Assembly: GCF_036026595.1 (NCBI RefSeq)
Contig: NZ_JARZFX010000001.1
Location: 124,001 to 188,000, forward strand
Source: Virgibacillus_P tibetensis
Lineage (GTDB): Bacteria; Bacillota; Bacilli; Bacillales; Amphibacillaceae
DNA: 64,000 nt
Direction of reading: 5' to 3'
The notes beneath the pieces are model-generated. The model made no database searches and was not told where the DNA came from. It saw nothing but the letters and a program-made list of their open reading frames with translations. The position numbers were made by a program, and so were the translations under genes. Positions 43,436-52,750 of this stretch are shown piece by piece; the first letter of the stretch is position 1, and each line of letters begins with the position of its first letter.

Positions 43436-43692
43436 ATGATAGGGAAGAGTACGAAATAAACACCTAAAGAGAGGGAAACGTGAGCTGAGAGTTTCCCAGG
43501 AACGGTTATTTTGGAAGGTCACCCTTGAAGCAGCGTCTTTGAACGTATTCTACCAGTAGAAGAAGGCCGGTTGAGCAGACCGTTATCAAATTAGTTGAGT
43601 GTACAGGTTTATTTATTGAGCTTGTAAACAAAGGTGGTACCACGGAAGCTAACCCTTTTCGTCCTTTATTTTGGATGAATAGGGTTTTTTGT
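43436..43692 (+). promoter_or_regulatory. T-box riboswitch of valS
   Basis: Typical T-box leader. Stem I begins near AGAGAGGGAAAC; GGTC near 43516-43519 may contain a GUC valine specifier; AGTA follows near 43552. The antiterminator carries the T-box AGGTGGTACCACGG at 43632-43645. A terminator stem AACCCTTTTCGTCC/GGATGAATAGGGTT ends in T6. Uncharged tRNA-Val would favour read-through into valS. Confidence 0.93.
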
Positions 43693-43717
43693 TTGGAATT
43701 AAAAAGGAGGAACAAGT

Positions 43718-46366
43718 ATGGAAAATAAAAATCAACAACCATCACTGCCACCAAAATATAACCCGCAGGCAGTTGAAAAAGATCGATATCAATTTTGGTT
43801 AAAGGGAAAATACTTTGAAGCAACAGGGGAACCTGAAAAAGAACCGTATACCATTGTGATTCCACCACCGAATGTAACCGGTAGATTACACTTAGGTCAT
43901 GCTTGGGATACGACAATGCAGGATACTATATCACGTATGAAACGGATGCAGGGGTATGATGTATTATGGCTCCCTGGTATGGATCATGCTGGTATCGCTA
44001 CACAAGCAAAAGTAGAAGGAAAGTTAAAAGATCAAGGTAAAAACCGCTATGATCTAGGTCGTGAAAAGTTTTTAGAAACAGCGTGGGACTGGAAAGAGGA
44101 ATATGCAGATTTTATCCGTTCCCAGTGGGAAAAACTTGGTCTCGGCCTTGATTATTCCCGTGAAAGATTCACGTTAGATGATGGTTTATCGGAGGCTGTT
44201 AGAGAGGTTTTTGTTAAGTTGTATGAGATGGATCTGATATATCGCGGAGAATATATAATTAACTGGGATCCAAAAACCAAGACAGCACTTTCCGACATTG
44301 AAGTAATTTACGAAGAAGTTCAGGGAAAGTTCTATCATATGCGTTATCCGTTAAAAGGCAGTAATGAAACAATTGAAATTGCAACAACGCGGCCAGAGAC
44401 AATGCTTGGCGATACTGCTATTGCTGTTCACCCGAAAGATGAGCGTTATAAAGATCTAATTGGTAAAACAGTAATATTACCAATTGTTGGCCGGGAGATA
44501 GAAATTGTTGCTGATGACTATGTGGATATGGAGTTAGGGTCAGGTGCAGTTAAGATCACGCCAGCCCATGACCCGAATGATTTTGAAATTGGTAATCGTC
44601 ATAACTTAGAACGTGTATTAGTAATGAATGAAGATGGCACCATGAATGAAAATGCAGGCAAATATAAAGATCTTGATCGCTTTGACTGTCGTAAGAAGAT
44701 TGTTAAGGACCTTCAAGAGCTTGATGTATTGTTTAAAATAGAGGATCACACTCACCAGGTTGGTCACTCAGAACGCAGTGGCGCCGTAGTTGAACCATAT
44801 TTATCAACACAATGGTTTGTAAATATGCAGCCGTTAGCTGACGAGGCAATAGAACTGCAACAAAGTGATGACAAAGTTAACTTTGTTCCACAGCGTTTTG
44901 AGAACACATATTTGCGATGGATGGAAAACATTCGTGACTGGTGTATATCACGACAGCTCTGGTGGGGACACCGTATTCCAGCATGGTATCATAGAGAGAC
45001 AAATGAAATTTATGTAGGAAAAGAGGCACCAGAAGATATAGAAAACTGGAAGCAGGATGAAGATGTACTGGACACATGGTTTTCATCGGCGCTTTGGCCT
45101 TTTTCAACAATGGGCTGGCCAGATGAGAACTCAGAAGACTTCAAACGCCATTTTCCAACAGATGTATTGGTAACAGGCTATGATATTATTTTCTTCTGGG
45201 TAGCACGAATGATTTTTCAATCAAAGAAATTCACTGGTGAAAAACCATTTAAAGATGTTCTGATTCACGGATTAATCCGTGATGCCCAAGGACGTAAAAT
45301 GAGTAAATCACTTGGTAATGGTGTGGATCCAATGGATGTTATAGAGGAATACGGAGCAGATTCACTACGCTATTTCCTATTAACAGGCTCAACTCCTGGG
45401 CAGGATCTTCGTTTTCATTGGGAAAAGGTGGAGTCGACTTGGAATTTTGCTAATAAGGTATGGAATGCATCGCGTTTTTCATTAATGAATATGGAAGATT
45501 TCACGTATGAAGACATCGATCTTTCGGGTGAAAAATCGTTAGCAGATAAATGGATATTGACTCGCTTAAATGAAACCATTGAGCATGTAACAAGAAATAC
45601 AAACAAATATGAGTTTGGAGAAGCAGGTCGCCACTTGTATAACTTCATTTGGGATGAATTATGCGATTGGTATATCGAAATGGCTAAGCTCCCACTATAC
45701 GGTGAGGATGAAGCAAAGAAGAGAACAACAAAATCCGTGCTGGCCCATGTACTAGATCAGACGATGCGTATGCTCCATCCATACATGCCATTTATCACGG
45801 AGGAGATATGGCAGCAACTTCCTCATAAAGGAGAATCAATTACAGTAGCTGAATGGCCAGAGGTACGTAAGGATTTCCATGATGATCAAGCAGCTGATGA
45901 AATGAAACGTCTCGTTTCGATTATTAAATCTGTTCGTAATATACGTGCAGAAGTTGATACACCGATGTCCAAGCAAATTAAGCTTCTAATACAAGCTGAA
46001 AATGAAACTATTGTAAGTGAGCTTGAGAGCAATCGAATTTATTTAGAAAGATTCTGTAATACAAGCGAGTTGACTATCTCTACTAAGATTGATGTTCCGG
46101 ATAAAGCCATGTCTGCAGTAATTACCGGGTCTGAATTATTCCTGCCACTTGAAGGATTGATTGATTTTGATAAAGAAATAGAACGGCTGGAAAAAGAATT
46201 GGCGAAGTGGACAAAAGAGGTTGAGCGTGTACAAAATAAATTAGCAAACGAAGGATTTATTAAAAAAGCCCCTCAAGAAGTTGTAGAAGAGGAGAAGCAA
46301 AAAGAGCAGGACTACCGAGAAAAACAATCTAAAGTGAAAGTACGTTTAAATGAATTAAAAGGATAA
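43718..46366 (+). CDS. valS: Valine-tRNA ligase
   Basis: An 882-residue class I synthetase. HIGH-type motif PNVTGRLHLGHAWD is near residue 49 and KMSKS is in GRKMSKSLGN; the editing domain lies between (ATTRPETMLGDTA), with a C-terminal coiled coil (about the last 70 residues) that binds tRNA. AAAGGAGG ribosome site. Controlled by the T-box upstream. Confidence 0.98.
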   Translation: MENKNQQPSLPPKYNPQAVEKDRYQFWLKGKYFEATGEPEKEPYTIVIPPPNVTGRLHLGHAWDTTMQDTISRMKRMQGYDVLWLPGMDHAGIATQAKVEGKLKDQGKNRYDLGREKFLETAWDWKEEYADFIRSQWEKLGLGLDYSRERFTLDDGLSEAVREVFVKLYEMDLIYRGEYIINWDPKTKTALSDIEVIYEEVQGKFYHMRYPLKGSNETIEIATTRPETMLGDTAIAVHPKDERYKDLIGKTVILPIVGREIEIVADDYVDMELGSGAVKITPAHDPNDFEIGNRHNLERVLVMNEDGTMNENAGKYKDLDRFDCRKKIVKDLQELDVLFKIEDHTHQVGHSERSGAVVEPYLSTQWFVNMQPLADEAIELQQSDDKVNFVPQRFENTYLRWMENIRDWCISRQLWWGHRIPAWYHRETNEIYVGKEAPEDIENWKQDEDVLDTWFSSALWPFSTMGWPDENSEDFKRHFPTDVLVTGYDIIFFWVARMIFQSKKFTGEKPFKDVLIHGLIRDAQGRKMSKSLGNGVDPMDVIEEYGADSLRYFLLTGSTPGQDLRFHWEKVESTWNFANKVWNASRFSLMNMEDFTYEDIDLSGEKSLADKWILTRLNETIEHVTRNTNKYEFGEAGRHLYNFIWDELCDWYIEMAKLPLYGEDEAKKRTTKSVLAHVLDQTMRMLHPYMPFITEEIWQQLPHKGESITVAEWPEVRKDFHDDQAADEMKRLVSIIKSVRNIRAEVDTPMSKQIKLLIQAENETIVSELESNRIYLERFCNTSELTISTKIDVPDKAMSAVITGSELFLPLEGLIDFDKEIERLEKELAKWTKEVERVQNKLANEGFIKKAPQEVVEEEKQKEQDYREKQSKVKVRLNELKG

Positions 46367-46371
46367 CAGTG

Positions 46372-46411
46372 AAACGGGATATCAACTGTTTAGTTGATAT
46401 CCCGTTTTCTC
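46372..46411. terminator. Bidirectional terminator after valS
   Basis: AAACGGGATATCAACT/AGTTGATATCCCGTTT, 16-bp perfect stem with a 4-base loop; it reaches into the end of the converging minus-strand gene. Confidence 0.92.
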
Positions 46412-47262
46412 AATTCTGACTTTATATGTGTAACATACGTTTGTAAAATGTTTAAGTTACTGACAACACTCAATGTGCGTGAACCTACTACATCTTCTAT
46501 TTCATTAAAAAGAAGTTCCCCATTCTTGCCAATTAGAAAATCGATACCAACCATTCCAAAGTCGAAATGAGAAATAATCTTTTCTATCATATCCGCATCT
46601 TGTTTAGTGAGATTATACAAACTTACAGACCCACCGAGTTTATAATTGGCTCTAAAGTCACTGGTGCTGTAGCGCATAACGGCACCAATAATTTCCTTCC
46701 CTACAACAAAAACCCGAATATCTTTTCCAAGTTGTACATCACAGGACTGAACGATAAAATCGCTTGTAGACAAACTCTCCATCTGATTCTGCCAATTGTG
46801 CTTGTCCTTAATATAATAGACCTGCATTCCGCCTTTTCCCGTTGTTTCTTTTATGATACAAGGGTAGGAGAGAGGAGAAGTTAACGGCATTGTATGTTTC
46901 TTGAAGAAAACGGTATTAACCATAGGAATATCAAAGTCTAGCATATAATGGTGGGTTAACGCTTTATCATTACAAATGCGTGCTATATATGAATTATTAA
47001 AAACCCTGATTCCACAAGCTTCCAAATGCAGATTCAACAAAGGTTCGATCGTACGAATTATTGCATAATCCGGAGGTTTGATTTTTTTATTTTTTAGATA
47101 AATTGACCGTTTATTATTTATAATGCCTATAGTCAGTTCATCCCTGACAATAAGTTCGAGAGATAGGTTTTGCGAATTTGCTTCTTCAATAAACCAATTA
47201 ATATAGGATTTATTTTGTTTAATATCTGTTCTGCTGTATATTAACCAACCATGTTTCATCAT
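46390..47262 (-). CDS. RimK-like ATP-grasp ligase, second of a pair
   Basis: A 290-residue ATP-grasp protein with MKHGWLIYSRTDIKQNKSYI at the N-terminus, YPCIIKETTGKGGMQVYYI (ATP-binding loop), DIRVFVVGKEIIGAVMRYS and GMVGIDFLIGKNGELLFNEIEDV. Members of this superfamily join a carboxylate to an amine using ATP; the substrate is unknown. The terminal metal motif reads NEIED where RimK has E-x-N. It begins 13 bases after the paralogous gene, so the two are co-transcribed. Not present at this place in B. subtilis. Confidence 0.82.
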   Translation of the reverse strand: MMKHGWLIYSRTDIKQNKSYINWFIEEANSQNLSLELIVRDELTIGIINNKRSIYLKNKKIKPPDYAIIRTIEPLLNLHLEACGIRVFNNSYIARICNDKALTHHYMLDFDIPMVNTVFFKKHTMPLTSPLSYPCIIKETTGKGGMQVYYIKDKHNWQNQMESLSTSDFIVQSCDVQLGKDIRVFVVGKEIIGAVMRYSTSDFRANYKLGGSVSLYNLTKQDADMIEKIISHFDFGMVGIDFLIGKNGELLFNEIEDVVGSRTLSVVSNLNILQTYVTHIKSELRKRDIN

Positions 47263-47275
47263 CCGCTGCTCACCC

Positions 47276-48166
47276 CTAATTCAACCTGTTAAGAATATAA
47301 CCAATAATATAATCTGCGACATTGATATTCGTACAGTCAAACATATTACGAATATGGGCATTGGAGTTAATTTCACATACAATAGGGGAATTATTCGGGC
47401 CGAATAATAGATCAATTCCTGCAAAGTCTGCACCGATTGCTTGAGTGGCAGCAATTGCCAGCTTCTCTTCTTGTTGAGTTGGCTTATAGGCAGTCATTGT
47501 TCCACCTGCAGTTACGTTTGCACGGAAGTCGTCTGAAGCACTTCGTTTCATAGCAGCCACAACTTCGTCACCTACAACCTGCAGGCGTAAGTCATTTCCA
47601 TAGCTTGAAGAAATAAATTCCTGAAACATAAATGCTTTTCCCTGTAGTGACTCAACCATTTTGTATAACTCTTCTTCCGTATATATTAAATATACTTGTT
47701 CGCCGAACGATCCAAATGATTCCTTTATAATCATCGGAAAACCTAATGACTCCATTGCCAATTGCACAGTCGTTTTATCCAACTGTCCAGAAACGAATAT
47801 TTTCGGCGCTATAATTGTTCTGGGGATTGGCAGGTTTTTAACAGCTAAACGTTGATAGGTGGCAATTTTGTCATCACTGATATCGATTGCTTCTGCACTA
47901 TTAAAAACAGGGACTCCAAGGTATTCCAATTGCTTAGCCAAATAGATATCCTTGTCAGCGAAAACAACATAATCAGGCAACTTATTTTTGTCTTGTCGCA
48001 ACACTTCAAGTTGTCCAATACCTAAATAAGAGAGCAATTCATTGTTTTTATAAATAGTTGTTGTACTGTTTTTTCTGGTAGCGGCTGCTTGTATCCATTG
48101 AGCAAAGTCAAGGAACTTATTCCCCGGTAAATTACCGTTATATATAATCCAACCATGTAGATTCAT
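47276..48166 (-). CDS. RimK-like ATP-grasp ligase, first of a pair
   Basis: A 296-residue ATP-grasp protein paralogous to its downstream neighbour (shared HGWIIYN-type start). Motifs: GFPMIIKESFGSFGEQVYLI, DLRLQVVGDEVVAAMKRSAS with DFRANVTAGG, and GADFAGIDLLFGPNNSPIVC followed by EINSNAH, which keeps the standard E-x-N metal ligands. It should be an active carboxylate-amine ligase of the alpha-L-glutamate ligase (RimK) group; substrate unknown. GAAAGGAT ribosome site; divergent from folC. Confidence 0.86.
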   Translation of the reverse strand: MNLHGWIIYNGNLPGNKFLDFAQWIQAAATRKNSTTTIYKNNELLSYLGIGQLEVLRQDKNKLPDYVVFADKDIYLAKQLEYLGVPVFNSAEAIDISDDKIATYQRLAVKNLPIPRTIIAPKIFVSGQLDKTTVQLAMESLGFPMIIKESFGSFGEQVYLIYTEEELYKMVESLQGKAFMFQEFISSSYGNDLRLQVVGDEVVAAMKRSASDDFRANVTAGGTMTAYKPTQQEEKLAIAATQAIGADFAGIDLLFGPNNSPIVCEINSNAHIRNMFDCTNINVADYIIGYILNRLN

Positions 48167-48227
48167 TTGATGATATCCTTTCTGCTATACTTATAATTAA
48201 TACCTATTTAAAGAAAGTGGTGTACCA

Positions 48228-49508
48228 ATGTTCGAAAATTTCCAGCAGGTTAAACTATTCTTTGAAAGCAGGAAATTCTTAGGAATTCAGCCAGGTTTAG
48301 ATCGTATGGAGTATTTACTTCACTCTTTGGGAAATCCTCAACAATCGACCCCCGCACTCCATATAGCGGGAACGAATGGAAAAGGTTCAACGATAGAGTT
48401 TATTAAGAAGGCACTCCAGATCAATGGCTATCGTGTAGGTGTCTTTACATCGCCAAGTCTTGATGGTCTGACTGGTCATATCTTTAAAGATAACACTTCC
48501 ATATCAGAAGAATCTTTCGTTGATATACTTAATGAAATACATTCTATAATTCTGCATTTAGACAGAGAAGGGATGTCTCCTACAGAGTTTGAAATAATTA
48601 CTGCCATGGCATTTATGTATTTTACGAAGCATGTTGATATTATACTAATTGAAGCAGGTATGGGTGGCAGAGAAGATACTACCAACTGCATTTCTCCAAT
48701 TATGTCCATTATAACAAATGTAGAGAAGGATCATACTTCTTTTCTTGGCGATACATTACGTGAAATAGCTTATCATAAAGCTGGAATAATAAAGCAGGAT
48801 ACCCCTGCAATTGTAGGGGATATGGCTAATGAAGCAAGAGAAGTAGTTATTCAGGAAGCCAGAGAAAAACAGGTCAGCCTGCACCAGATGGGTCAGGATT
48901 TTATATATGAAGTCAAGGCCTCTGCTGATAACTTGCAAAGATTTGTATGGAAAAATAGTAGGGACACTAAGATAGATATTGCTATACGAATGTACGGGGA
49001 ACACCAGGTGAAGAATGCCTCAATGGCATACATGTCATTAGTTAAACTAAAAGAAATCGGTTATACCATAGACATGGAACGGTGTATCGAAGCATTTAAA
49101 AATATTCAAGTACCTGGCAGATTTGAGATCATTCAGCATGAACCTCTAGTAATTTTGGATGGAGCACATAATCCAGCAGGAATTCAATCTTTTATAGAGA
49201 CAGTATTAACTAATTACAGTAATAAGGAGAGACATCTCTTGTTTGCTGCGTTTAAAGATAAAGATACAGCTGCAATGCTTGAACAGTTAAGCAAGCATTT
49301 TTCATCAATAGCATTAACTACTTTTAATCATCCGAGAGCAGCGTCAGCAGAGGAACTATATAATATGACTGCCTCGGGCAATAAATCCTGTTTACATGAC
49401 TGGAAAGAAGTTCTTCCACTCACCCACAAAAAAGATGCAATATACTTTATTACTGGTTCACTGCATTTTATTGCATTTGTCAGAACCTATTTTATTAACA
49501 AGGAGTAA
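48228..49508 (+). CDS. folC: Folylpolyglutamate/dihydrofolate synthase
   Basis: A 426-residue Mur-ligase-family enzyme adding glutamate to folates. P-loop GTNGKGST near residue 47, then FTSPSL, IEAGMGGREDTTN and LDGAHNPAGIQSF. Normally followed by comC in B. subtilis; here comC is missing and spoIIB comes next. Confidence 0.95.
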   Translation: MFENFQQVKLFFESRKFLGIQPGLDRMEYLLHSLGNPQQSTPALHIAGTNGKGSTIEFIKKALQINGYRVGVFTSPSLDGLTGHIFKDNTSISEESFVDILNEIHSIILHLDREGMSPTEFEIITAMAFMYFTKHVDIILIEAGMGGREDTTNCISPIMSIITNVEKDHTSFLGDTLREIAYHKAGIIKQDTPAIVGDMANEAREVVIQEAREKQVSLHQMGQDFIYEVKASADNLQRFVWKNSRDTKIDIAIRMYGEHQVKNASMAYMSLVKLKEIGYTIDMERCIEAFKNIQVPGRFEIIQHEPLVILDGAHNPAGIQSFIETVLTNYSNKERHLLFAAFKDKDTAAMLEQLSKHFSSIALTTFNHPRAASAEELYNMTASGNKSCLHDWKEVLPLTHKKDAIYFITGSLHFIAFVRTYFINKE

Positions 49509-49633
49509 ACTTATTGCATAATACAGTGATTTATGTAGAAATTTTTTTGGGATTCGTGACATTTTTCGTCTTACTTTTTATACTCCCTATGCTAGAGTAT
49601 AACAAAACTAATCTAGCAAAGTGAGGGGAAAAG

Positions 49634-50548
49634 GTGGATAAAAAAAAGACTATTATTATATGGGAGAATGGTCGACAAACCAAACTTAATATAAATGACA
49701 ATGACACTTCCAAGGAGTCTCATGAAGTAAAAAGAGAGCTGGCTGCCTCACTACAGGAATCTGAAAATGGTCAAATACCTACGTTTTCCAGGCCAAATAC
49801 AAATAAGTATAAGGAAAATTCAAATAAACAACAAAAATATACCTTCCTAAAACCGGTTATTTTTGCTGTACTTTCAGCAATTATAATTGGAACCATTCTA
49901 GGAGTCATTATGTTACGTATGTTTGTAACGATGGGAGAGGACAGTCCTGCAACCGGAGAAACAATTACACCTATTATGGATACAGAAGAGGAAAATACAA
50001 ATGATGAGAATGAAGCTGTGTCAGAAACGATATCAGAAAATCATGAATCGATAAGTGCCTTTGTTTTACAGGCGGGCGTTTTCTCAGAAGAATCAAATGC
50101 AAATGAGTGGGCATCAGACTATTACAGGGCTGGTCTACCTGGGGTAATTTGGGAAAGAGATAATCAGTATTTTCTATTAGTTGGTCTAACCAATTCTAAG
50201 GAGCAGGCAATGCAATTAGCAGCTGATCTTGAGAAAGACGGTTTTGAGACGTTTATTAAAGAATGGAAGACGAATGGCTCTGAAATAGAACTTACTAATA
50301 CCGAACATGCTTGGCTCCATGATTTTCATGAGCACTGGTACATGTATTTCAATTCATTAAACGAGCAAACTGTCCTTTCAGGTAATGAATGGAAGGACCT
50401 GATAACAGCCTATCCGGAAGCGTCAGAGAAGCTCTCTACTATTTCACAAGAAATTATTCGTCTGCAGAAAGAAATGGATGAGTCTGATAAAGTCGAAACA
50501 CAAAATATACTATTAGAATTATGGAAGCAGTATGAGTATGTTTTTTAA
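49634..50548 (+). CDS. spoIIB: SpoIIB-like septal sporulation protein with SPOR domain
   Basis: A 304-residue bitopic protein: polar N-terminus (about 75 residues), one membrane helix (VIFAVLSAIIIGTILGVIML), an acidic linker, a SPOR-like peptidoglycan-binding domain (FVLQAGVFSEESNANEWASD to LEKDGFETFIKEW) and a helical tail. SpoIIB helps engulfment at the sporulation septum in B. subtilis. GTG start behind GAGGGG. The assignment rests on architecture plus its place before radC. Confidence 0.8.
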   Translation: MDKKKTIIIWENGRQTKLNINDNDTSKESHEVKRELAASLQESENGQIPTFSRPNTNKYKENSNKQQKYTFLKPVIFAVLSAIIIGTILGVIMLRMFVTMGEDSPATGETITPIMDTEEENTNDENEAVSETISENHESISAFVLQAGVFSEESNANEWASDYYRAGLPGVIWERDNQYFLLVGLTNSKEQAMQLAADLEKDGFETFIKEWKTNGSEIELTNTEHAWLHDFHEHWYMYFNSLNEQTVLSGNEWKDLITAYPEASEKLSTISQEIIRLQKEMDESDKVETQNILLELWKQYEYVF

Positions 50549-50579
50549 ATGGAACATATAAGTATTGTCTAATAATTGT

Positions 50580-50608
50580 AAAACAGGTGGTTCAATCACC
50601 TGTTTTTC
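50580..50608 (+). terminator. Terminator after spoIIB
   Basis: AAAACAGGTG/CACCTGTTTT, 10-bp stem, T-rich 3' side. Confidence 0.88.
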
Positions 50609-50765
50609 TGTTTTGTAAGCAGGTTTTGTGCTGAAAAGAGCATTTCCTGTGCTTCCTTTTTATAATATTGAGATGATATTCTTCTAAAAATACAATTTCA
50701 GTGATTTGTTCTAATTATAGTATCATTTTAAACTAGACATATTACCATGAAAAGGAGAATGAGAT

Positions 50766-51455
50766 ATGTCAATTCAATCTATTATGATTAAGGATGTACC
50801 AAAAGAAGACCGACCACGTGAACGTTTGTTAAAGCTAGGCACAAGCCATCTTTCCAACCAGGAATTATTAGCTATACTACTTGGGACTGGAACAAAAGAA
50901 GAATCCGTTATGGCATTATCAAGTCGTGTGCTAATGCATTTTGAAGGGCTAAAGCTTTTGCATGATGCGACTATTGAGGAACTCATAGCGATAAAGGGAA
51001 TAGGTACTGCTAAGGGAGTTTTAATTTTATCAGCTATTGAGCTAGGGAAACGAATGAACCAATATAAACCGGATGAACGTTATATTATCCGTTCCCCAGA
51101 AGATGGGGCGGATTACGTCATGGAAGAAATGCGCAATCTTAACCAAGAGCATTTTGTAGTTCTTTTTTTAAACACTAAAAATCAAATTATTCACAGACAA
51201 ACTATCTTCATCGGCAGCCTGAACGCTTCTATTGTACACCCTCGGGAAGTGTACAGGGAAGCTGTTAAACGCTCAGCTGCTTCAATCATCGTCGCCCATA
51301 ACCATCCCTCAGGGGACCCCACCCCTTCCCAAGAAGATATCCATGTCACACGACGTTTAGTTGAATCAGGAAAAATGATTGGAATAGAACTTTTAGATCA
51401 TTTAATTATTGGTGATAGAAAATTTGTATCTTTAAAAGAAAAAGGATACTTATAA
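50766..51455 (+). CDS. radC: RadC-family JAB/MPN domain protein
   Basis: A 229-residue RadC (YsxA). The N-terminal half has a helix-hairpin-helix (IKGIGTAKGVLI); the C-terminal JAB domain has the metal motif AHNHPSGDPTPSQED. Its role is uncertain despite the name. In B. subtilis maf lies just before it; maf is missing here. Confidence 0.93.
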   Translation: MSIQSIMIKDVPKEDRPRERLLKLGTSHLSNQELLAILLGTGTKEESVMALSSRVLMHFEGLKLLHDATIEELIAIKGIGTAKGVLILSAIELGKRMNQYKPDERYIIRSPEDGADYVMEEMRNLNQEHFVVLFLNTKNQIIHRQTIFIGSLNASIVHPREVYREAVKRSAASIIVAHNHPSGDPTPSQEDIHVTRRLVESGKMIGIELLDHLIIGDRKFVSLKEKGYL

Positions 51456-51509
51456 TACTATCTATTTTATAATTTTTTTCGTATAATTATAATTACGATC
51501 AACAATGTG

Positions 51510-51563
51510 GCGCCATTTTTCGATTTTCATTGAAAGTGGCGCTTATTAAGATTGGTAGCGCCA
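51510..51563 (+). terminator. Overlapping hairpins after radC
   Basis: GCGCCATTTTTC/GAAAGTGGCGC (51510-51521, 51532-51542) could terminate radC. The segment TGGCGCT (51537-51543) can instead pair with AGCGCCA at 51557-51563. The two structures exclude each other. Confidence 0.5.
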
Positions 51564-51628
51564 GGTAATACTTTGCTTATTAGGAACAACATGTATTATT
51601 ATAATGAATGTGTTCATTGCAGGGTACA

Positions 51629-51650
51629 AACTAAACGATGGAGTTTAGTT
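51629..51650. repeat. Inverted repeat in the mreB leader
   Basis: AACTAAAC/GTTTAGTT, perfect 8-bp arms with a 6-base loop, about 50 bases before mreB. TATAAT at 51600-51605 lies upstream and may be the -10. Confidence 0.55.
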
Positions 51651-51697
51651 TTGATAATAACTAATAAACGAACTGTGTTTTAGAAAGGGAGATTTTT

Positions 51698-52738
51698 TTG
51701 GGAAGATTTAGTTTTTCGCAAGATTTAGGTATAGACTTAGGGACCGCTAATACATTGGTATTTATAAAAGGCAAAGGTGTGGTGGTACGAGAGCCTACTG
51801 TTGTAGCAAAGAATATAGAAACAGGAGATATCGAAGCTGTAGGTAGTTCAGCCCGTAATATGATTGGCAGGACACCAGGTAATATTTCTGTTATAAGACC
51901 AATGAAGGACGGTGTTATTGCAGACTATGACACGACAGCCTTAATGATGAAATATTATATAAAAAAAGCAATGCGAAACCGATCATTTCTTGCTAAAAAG
52001 CCAAATGTTATGATTTGTGTACCTTCAGGTATCACCATGGTGGAGGAAAGAGCAGTAATCGATGCCACCAAACAAGCGGGTGCAAAAGAAGCATTTCCAA
52101 TTGCTGAACCCTTTGCAGCAGCGATCGGAGCAGGTTTACCTGTATGGGAACCAACCGGTAGTATGATTGTCGATATTGGGGGCGGTACAACAGAAGTCGC
52201 TGTTATTTCCTTGGGCGGTGTTGTAACTAGTCAATCCATACGTACAGCTGGAGACGATATGGATGAAGCTATTACAAACTATATTCGTAAACATTATAGT
52301 CTGATGATTGGCGAAAGATCTGCAGAGTCAATCAAGATGGACATTGGTATGGCTGGAGAAGTAGTGGATGATGTGGAAATGGATATCCGTGGACGTGACT
52401 TATTAAGCGGATTACCTAAGACAATAACAATTACTGCAAAAGAAATTGCCACTTCTTTAGAAGATACAGTAGAAGCAATTATAGAAGCAGTTAAAAACAC
52501 ATTAGAGAAAACACCTCCTGAATTAGCAGCAGATATAATGGATCGTGGGATTGTACTATCAGGTGGTGGATCTCTATTAAAAAATCTAGATCAAGTAATT
52601 AGTGATGAGACTAAAATGCCTGTATTTGTTACAGATAATCCTTTAGAAAGTGTTGCTATTGGGACAGGTAAATCTTTGGATTACATTCAACATTTTCGTT
52701 CCCGTCCGAATGTATCTTCTCGTCCAACTGCAGATTAA
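51698..52738 (+). CDS. mreB: Rod-shape actin homologue MreB
   Basis: A 346-residue actin-fold ATPase that guides side-wall synthesis. LGIDLGTANTLVF (phosphate 1), DIGGGTTEVAVISLGG (phosphate 2) and GIVLSGGGSLL (adenosine) motifs are present. TTG start at 51698 with GGGAG 6 bases upstream. Heads the mreBCD-minCD cluster. Confidence 0.96.
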   Translation: MGRFSFSQDLGIDLGTANTLVFIKGKGVVVREPTVVAKNIETGDIEAVGSSARNMIGRTPGNISVIRPMKDGVIADYDTTALMMKYYIKKAMRNRSFLAKKPNVMICVPSGITMVEERAVIDATKQAGAKEAFPIAEPFAAAIGAGLPVWEPTGSMIVDIGGGTTEVAVISLGGVVTSQSIRTAGDDMDEAITNYIRKHYSLMIGERSAESIKMDIGMAGEVVDDVEMDIRGRDLLSGLPKTITITAKEIATSLEDTVEAIIEAVKNTLEKTPPELAADIMDRGIVLSGGGSLLKNLDQVISDETKMPVFVTDNPLESVAIGTGKSLDYIQHFRSRPNVSSRPTAD

Positions 52739-52750
52739 GAAGGTGGTTGA

